Below, one piece after another: positions 5,799-6,721 of a stretch of DNA of 6,721 nt. The notes under the pieces are model-generated. The model was not told where the DNA came from and searched no databases. It saw only the letters and a program-made list of their open reading frames with translations. This DNA comes from Flavobacteriaceae bacterium. GTDB taxonomy: Bacteria > Bacteroidota > Bacteroidia > Flavobacteriales > Flavobacteriaceae. Position 1 is the first letter of the stretch; every line of letters begins with the position of its first letter. The stretch spans positions 1 to 6,721 of the forward strand of contig JAURBD010000088.1 of assembly GCA_030829155.1 (NCBI GenBank). Reading direction: 5' to 3'. Both the position numbers and the translations under genes were made by a program.

Positions 5799-6506
5799 TC
5801 ACTCTTTAAAAGCTGCCTCAAATAAATTTGAAAAATGAAATTTAAGTTTTGTTTTCACCTCTTCTATTGCAACTTGAGTTCCTAGCTCTTTAGCCAAAGA
5901 TGTAACTCCTTTTCCTTGTATTCCACATGGAATGATCCCTTCAAAATAAGTTAAATCAGTATTTACATTAAAAGCAAAACCATGCATGGTAACCCAACGA
6001 CTTGCACGCACTCCTAAAGCACATATTTTTCTAGCAAAGGGTGTGTCGACATCCAGCCAAACGCCTGTCTCACCTGAACTTCTACTTCCCTCAATTCCAT
6101 AATCCTTGAGCGTCATTATGGCCATCTCTTCAAGCAATCGTAAATATTTATGTATATCCGTAAAAAAATTATCTAAGTCTAAAATGGGATAGCCCACGAT
6201 TTGACCAGGCCCATGAAAAGTTATGTCTCCTCCCCGATTTGTAGTAAAAAATTCAACACCTTTTTTCTTCAATCCGTCTTCATTAAGTAACAAATGCTCT
6301 TGTTTTCCACTTTTTCCAAGCGTAAATACTGGAGGATGTTCAACCCACAAAAAATAATTCTTTGTAAGCGCTGGAATTTCATTTTGCCTGTTGGCTCTTT
6401 TGACGGTAATAATCTGATTGAATAATGTTTCTTGAATTTCCAAAGCTTTTTGGTAAGGAGTATTTCCTAATTCAATAAGTTCAATCTGTTTGTTTTGAGG
6501 TGCCAT
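5799..6506 (-). CDS. lipB: Lipoyl(octanoyl) transferase LipB
   Basis: A 235-residue cytoplasmic enzyme that moves octanoate from octanoyl-acyl carrier protein to the lipoyl domains of 2-oxoacid dehydrogenases and the glycine cleavage system, the first step of lipoate synthesis before LipA. Visible family blocks are EHPPVFTLG (56-64), TNRGGDITFHGPGQIVGYP (89-107), the lysine block ARKICALGVR with catalytic K160, MHGFAFNVNTDL (174-185), and the cysteine block IIPCGI with catalytic C194. The K-to-C spacing of 34 residues equals that of E. coli LipB (K135, C169). Length is normal and no key residue is missing. The ATG at 6506 follows the yqaE stop codon by 6 nt, so the two are almost certainly one transcript and may be translationally coupled. 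It converges with the lipoprotein gene across 6 bp. lipA is not in the window. Confidence 0.97.
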   Translation of the reverse strand: MAPQNKQIELIELGNTPYQKALEIQETLFNQIITVKRANRQNEIPALTKNYFLWVEHPPVFTLGKSGKQEHLLLNEDGLKKKGVEFFTTNRGGDITFHGPGQIVGYPILDLDNFFTDIHKYLRLLEEMAIMTLKDYGIEGSRSSGETGVWLDVDTPFARKICALGVRASRWVTMHGFAFNVNTDLTYFEGIIPCGIQGKGVTSLAKELGTQVAIEEVKTKLKFHFSNLFEAAFKE

Positions 6507-6512
6507 AAAAAA

Positions 6513-6686
6513 TTAAAAACTTGATTTCCATCGATTTGGATTGTTCAAAATCACCAAAGCAGCGATCACTCCTGGCACCCAGCCACAAAGAGTTAAAAGA
6601 AATACAATGATCACCGAGCCACAACCTTGATCAATTACTGAAAGGGGTGGGAAAAAGATGGCCAATAAAACGCGAAAAAATCCCAT
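6513..6686 (-). CDS. YqaE/Pmp3 family small membrane protein
   Basis: A 57-residue protein starting MGFFRVLLAI. It has two hydrophobic segments (about 5-18 and 24-47) joined by the conserved GCG turn (21-23), with the family blocks FPPLSV (12-17) and LTLCGWVPGV (31-40), and a polar tail NNPNRWKSSF. This matches the Pmp3/YqaE family (UPF0057), small inner-membrane proteins. Yeast Pmp3 affects membrane potential and salt tolerance, and plant members respond to cold and salt; the bacterial role is not well defined. Two positions I recall as common in the family, an Asn before the LLT block and a His after PG, appear here as V28 and A42. The gene is too short for many length cut-offs. It ends 6 nt before lipB and is preceded by a perfect -7 promoter element, so it heads a two-gene transcript. 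Confidence 0.92.
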   Translation of the reverse strand: MGFFRVLLAIFFPPLSVIDQGCGSVIIVFLLTLCGWVPGVIAALVILNNPNRWKSSF

Positions 6687-6703
6687 TGTTAAAGTCTCTT
6701 GTG

Positions 6704-6711
6704 CAAAGATA
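6704..6711 (-). promoter_or_regulatory. -7 promoter element of the yqaE-lipB transcript
   Basis: The minus strand reads TATCTTTG, a perfect TAnnTTTG match 17 nt upstream of the yqaE ATG. Transcription would start around 6697, giving a leader of roughly 10 nt. The -33 TTG would lie beyond the window end and cannot be checked, so the promoter is supported by one element and by its placement before the first gene of the pair. Confidence 0.65.
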
Positions 6712-6721
6712 TAAAATTTGA

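Noticed and set aside
1..6721. Search for a defence, mobile or CRISPR system
   Set aside because: No direct-repeat array, transposase, integrase, attachment site, toxin-antitoxin pair or restriction gene was found; the genes are housekeeping or envelope genes with uniform composition.

Overview
The window looks like chromosome of a member of the Flavobacteriia (Bacteroidota). Four things point there. The partial 16S rRNA 5' end reads as a flavobacterial type. The promoters match the Bacteroidota pattern (TTG, about 19 nt, TAnnTTTG). Start codons lack Shine-Dalgarno sequences and sit in A/T-rich leaders. The protein set also fits: a Porin_10-like outer-membrane protein, an RNase HII with the GTDEAGRGCLAGPV signature, and a YqaE/Pmp3 - LipB pair. 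Base composition is low in G+C throughout, and nothing suggests recent transfer: no insertion sequence, phage gene, CRISPR array or tRNA was seen.

Layout, left to right. Positions 1-102 are the first ~100 nt of a 16S rRNA gene on the minus strand; the operon continues out of the window. Positions 103-376 have no protein gene. They hold the rRNA leader (boxA-like element, several small hairpins), a very good Bacteroidota promoter (-7 at 277-284, -33 at 304-306) whose spacer carries a dyad, an upstream A/T tract, and the 3' end of the next gene. A 728-codon putative porin (377-2563, minus) reads toward the rRNA operon. An 84-bp divergent spacer separates it from rnhB (2648-3238, plus). Downstream of rnhB on the same strand is a large lipoprotein (about 3333-5792) whose C-terminal third has a regular ~38-46-residue repeat that looks like a beta-propeller. 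It ends only 6 bp from the convergent stop codon of lipB (5799-6506, minus). Six nt upstream of lipB lies a 57-codon YqaE/Pmp3 membrane protein gene (6513-6686, minus), with a perfect TAnnTTTG -7 element at 6704-6711.

How the genes work together. These are mostly housekeeping or cell-envelope genes placed side by side rather than one pathway: RNase HII (removal of ribonucleotides from DNA), LipB (lipoate attachment), a small inner-membrane protein, an outer-membrane barrel and a surface or periplasmic lipoprotein. Transcription units inferred from spacing are yqaE-lipB (tight), rnhB with or without the lipoprotein gene (94 nt gap), the porin alone, and the rRNA operon. I see no convincing new multi-gene system. 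The least explained items are the propeller lipoprotein and the dyad inside the rRNA promoter.
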